From the NCBI GenBank assembly GCA_003263775.1, contig JYJJ01000052.1, forward strand, positions 1-64,000: 64,000 bases of DNA. Direction: 5' to 3'. This DNA comes from Vibrio maritimus. Its GTDB lineage: Bacteria > Pseudomonadota > Gammaproteobacteria > Enterobacterales > Vibrionaceae. Under the pieces are notes generated by a model. It did not search any database. It was not told the origin of the DNA and worked only from the letters and a program-made list of their open reading frames with translations. Below are positions 62,996-64,000 of this stretch, in pieces; positions within the stretch are counted from its first letter, which is position 1, and each line of letters starts with the position of its first letter. The position numbers were made by a program, and so were the translations under genes.

Positions 62996-63781
62996 TTAGT
63001 CTCTAGAGGGAGCTAGCTGGGCAAGTAAGAAAAAGCCAGCAGCGCTAATCACTACCGATGGCCCCGCAGGTGTGTCATAGAACCAAGATAGGCTGAGCCC
63101 ACAAAATACCGACACAATACCAATCGCGGAGGCGGTGAAGGCCATCTGTTCTGGAGTGGTGGTGAACTTGCGGGCCGTGGCCGCTGGAATAATAAGTAAT
63201 GAAGTCATAATCAGCGCGCCGACAAACTTCATACCAATGGCGATGACCAGACCGACCATCAGCATAATGACCAAACGCATTAAGTCGACATTCACGCCTT
63301 CTACAGCCGCGAGATCTTCATTTACCGTCGTTGACAGTAGTGGTCGCCAAAACACGAACAGCAAAGCGCCGATAAGAGTCACACCAGCATAGATGTAAAT
63401 CAGGTCGGTTGGAGAGACTGCCAGCAGATCGCCAAACAAATAGCTCATTAAGTCAACGCGAACGTTATCGAGGAAACTGACGGCAACTAAACCAAGTGAC
63501 AATGCACTATGCGCCAGAATACCGAGCAGTGTGTCTGTGGCCACGAGCTGCTGCTTTTGAAGCGTGACTAGAATGACAGCCAATGCCATACAACAGATAA
63601 CGAGAGCTAGGTATAGGTTGATATCAAACAAGAAACCGAGAGCAAGCCCCATTAAAGAAGCATGAGCGAGCGTATCACCAAAATAGGCCATTCTGCGCCA
63701 AACAACGAATGAGCCAAGTGGGCCAGCAATCAGAGCGATACCAATGCCAGCAATGATGGATGGAAGCAAAAACTCAATCAT
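62996..63781 (-). CDS. znuB: Zinc ABC transporter permease ZnuB
   Basis: Inner-membrane permease of the high-affinity zinc importer ZnuABC. About 261 residues with seven to eight hydrophobic helices; [18 protein letters not shown] near 30 is the family signature and [16 protein letters not shown] near 190 the coupling region. ATG at 63781 (MIEFLLPS) is chosen because it overlaps the znuC stop by eight bases; the longer in-frame start at 63823 lies within znuC. Transcribed with znuC. Zur is the expected regulator but its site is outside the window. Confidence 0.94.
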   Translation of the reverse strand: MIEFLLPSIIAGIGIALIAGPLGSFVVWRRMAYFGDTLAHASLMGLALGFLFDINLYLALVICCMALAVILVTLQKQQLVATDTLLGILAHSALSLGLVAVSFLDNVRVDLMSYLFGDLLAVSPTDLIYIYAGVTLIGALLFVFWRPLLSTTVNEDLAAVEGVNVDLMRLVIMLMVGLVIAIGMKFVGALIMTSLLIIPAATARKFTTTPEQMAFTASAIGIVSVFCGLSLSWFYDTPAGPSVVISAAGFFLLAQLAPSRD

Positions 63782-64000
63782 GATGCGAGTGCCCATGTTT
63801 ATGGTGTGAACATTGTGAAGCACTGCCTTCTACAGGATCACCTGCTAAATCATGGTGGTGATGAACGTGCTGATGTTGATAGAAAGCCAGTGTTTCTTGA
63901 GTCGCACTGCCAAATAGTGCCACGTAAGATGGATGACGGCTTACCGTTTGTGGCGTTCCTTGACAGCAAATATGATGGTGAAGACAAATCACATTGTCTG
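63774..64000 (-). CDS. znuC: Zinc ABC transporter ATP-binding protein ZnuC (C-terminal part)
   Basis: Only the last 74 codons or so are in the window; the gene runs off the right edge. The visible part begins [19 protein letters not shown], typical of the region after the ATPase core in ZnuC. The tail is rich in His ([18 protein letters not shown]), as in other ZnuC proteins and fitting zinc binding or sensing. Its stop overlaps the znuB start by eight bases. Confidence 0.9.
   Translation of the reverse strand, partial: DNVICLHHHICCQGTPQTVSRHPSYVALFGSATQETLAFYQHQHVHHHHDLAGDPVEGSASQCSHHKHGHSHHD

Overview
The window looks like the core chromosome of a marine gamma-proteobacterium of the genus Vibrio. 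The evidence is gene content and order: dnaJ beside competence-type minor pilins, a purL–DUF3622 pair, the uncut block yaeH/glnD/map/rpsB/tsf/pyrH/frr/uppS/cdsA/ispC/rseP/bamA/skp/lpxD/fabZ/lpxA/lpxB/rnhB/dnaE/accA/tilS, and the citrate-cycle cluster gltA / sdhCDAB-sucABCD. Coding density is high. I see no tRNA or rRNA gene, insertion sequence, prophage, CRISPR array or clear island.

Layout. 1-1.3 kb: dnaJ with its terminator. 1.3-4.8 kb: a pilE-like gene divergent from a fimT-pilW-pilX-pilV minor-pilin operon. 5.0-6.6 kb: an AbgT-family transporter. 6.65-10.3 kb: formaldehyde detoxification (fghA, adhC), a divergent LysR regulator and tadA. 10.4-10.9 kb: a small basic ORF and hairpins. 10.9-12.5 kb: mltF. 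12.6-17.1 kb: purL behind a PurR-like operator, then a DUF3622 gene. 17.2-20.5 kb: DUF533, proS and trmO on the minus strand. 20.9-22.5 kb: a second AbgT transporter. 22.5-48.1 kb: the translation / isoprenoid / envelope / lipid A / replication block. 48.2-51.6 kb: a cytochrome c, glnB, yafD, a DUF1853 gene and a Nif3-family gene. 51.6-62.9 kb: gltA divergent from sdhCDAB-sucABCD. 63.0-64.0 kb: znuB and the end of znuC, running off the window.

The most striking property concerns the sequence, not the biology. At least 18 conserved housekeeping genes are split by single-base indels, nearly all apparent losses of one G or C from a GG/CC or longer run. Affected genes are dnaJ, fghA, purL (twice), proS, trmO, rseP, bamA, lpxB, glnB, yafD (twice), a DUF1853 gene (twice), gltA, sdhA, sucA, sucB and sucC, plus one extra T in tadA and probably the fimT/pilW junction. 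Several are essential in relatives, and each break is repaired by one base, so I read them as consensus errors in a draft. Repaired genes are given over their full span, including parts that have no long open frame of their own (3' parts of trmO, the DUF1853 gene, tadA and glnB; 5' parts of gltA and yafD).

How the genes work together. The middle block couples translation (rpsB, tsf, frr, map), nucleotide and nitrogen signalling (pyrH, glnD with its partner glnB) and envelope building: undecaprenyl and phospholipid precursors, BamA/Skp outer-membrane assembly, lipid A synthesis and fatty-acid initiation. The TCA cluster runs citrate synthase to succinyl-CoA synthetase from one divergent control region with an ArcA-like direct repeat. 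I found no convincing undescribed system. The best candidates for a second look are the 45-residue basic ORF with a perfect Shine-Dalgarno sequence, the palindrome in front of the LysR gene, and the hairpin array between sucB and sucC.
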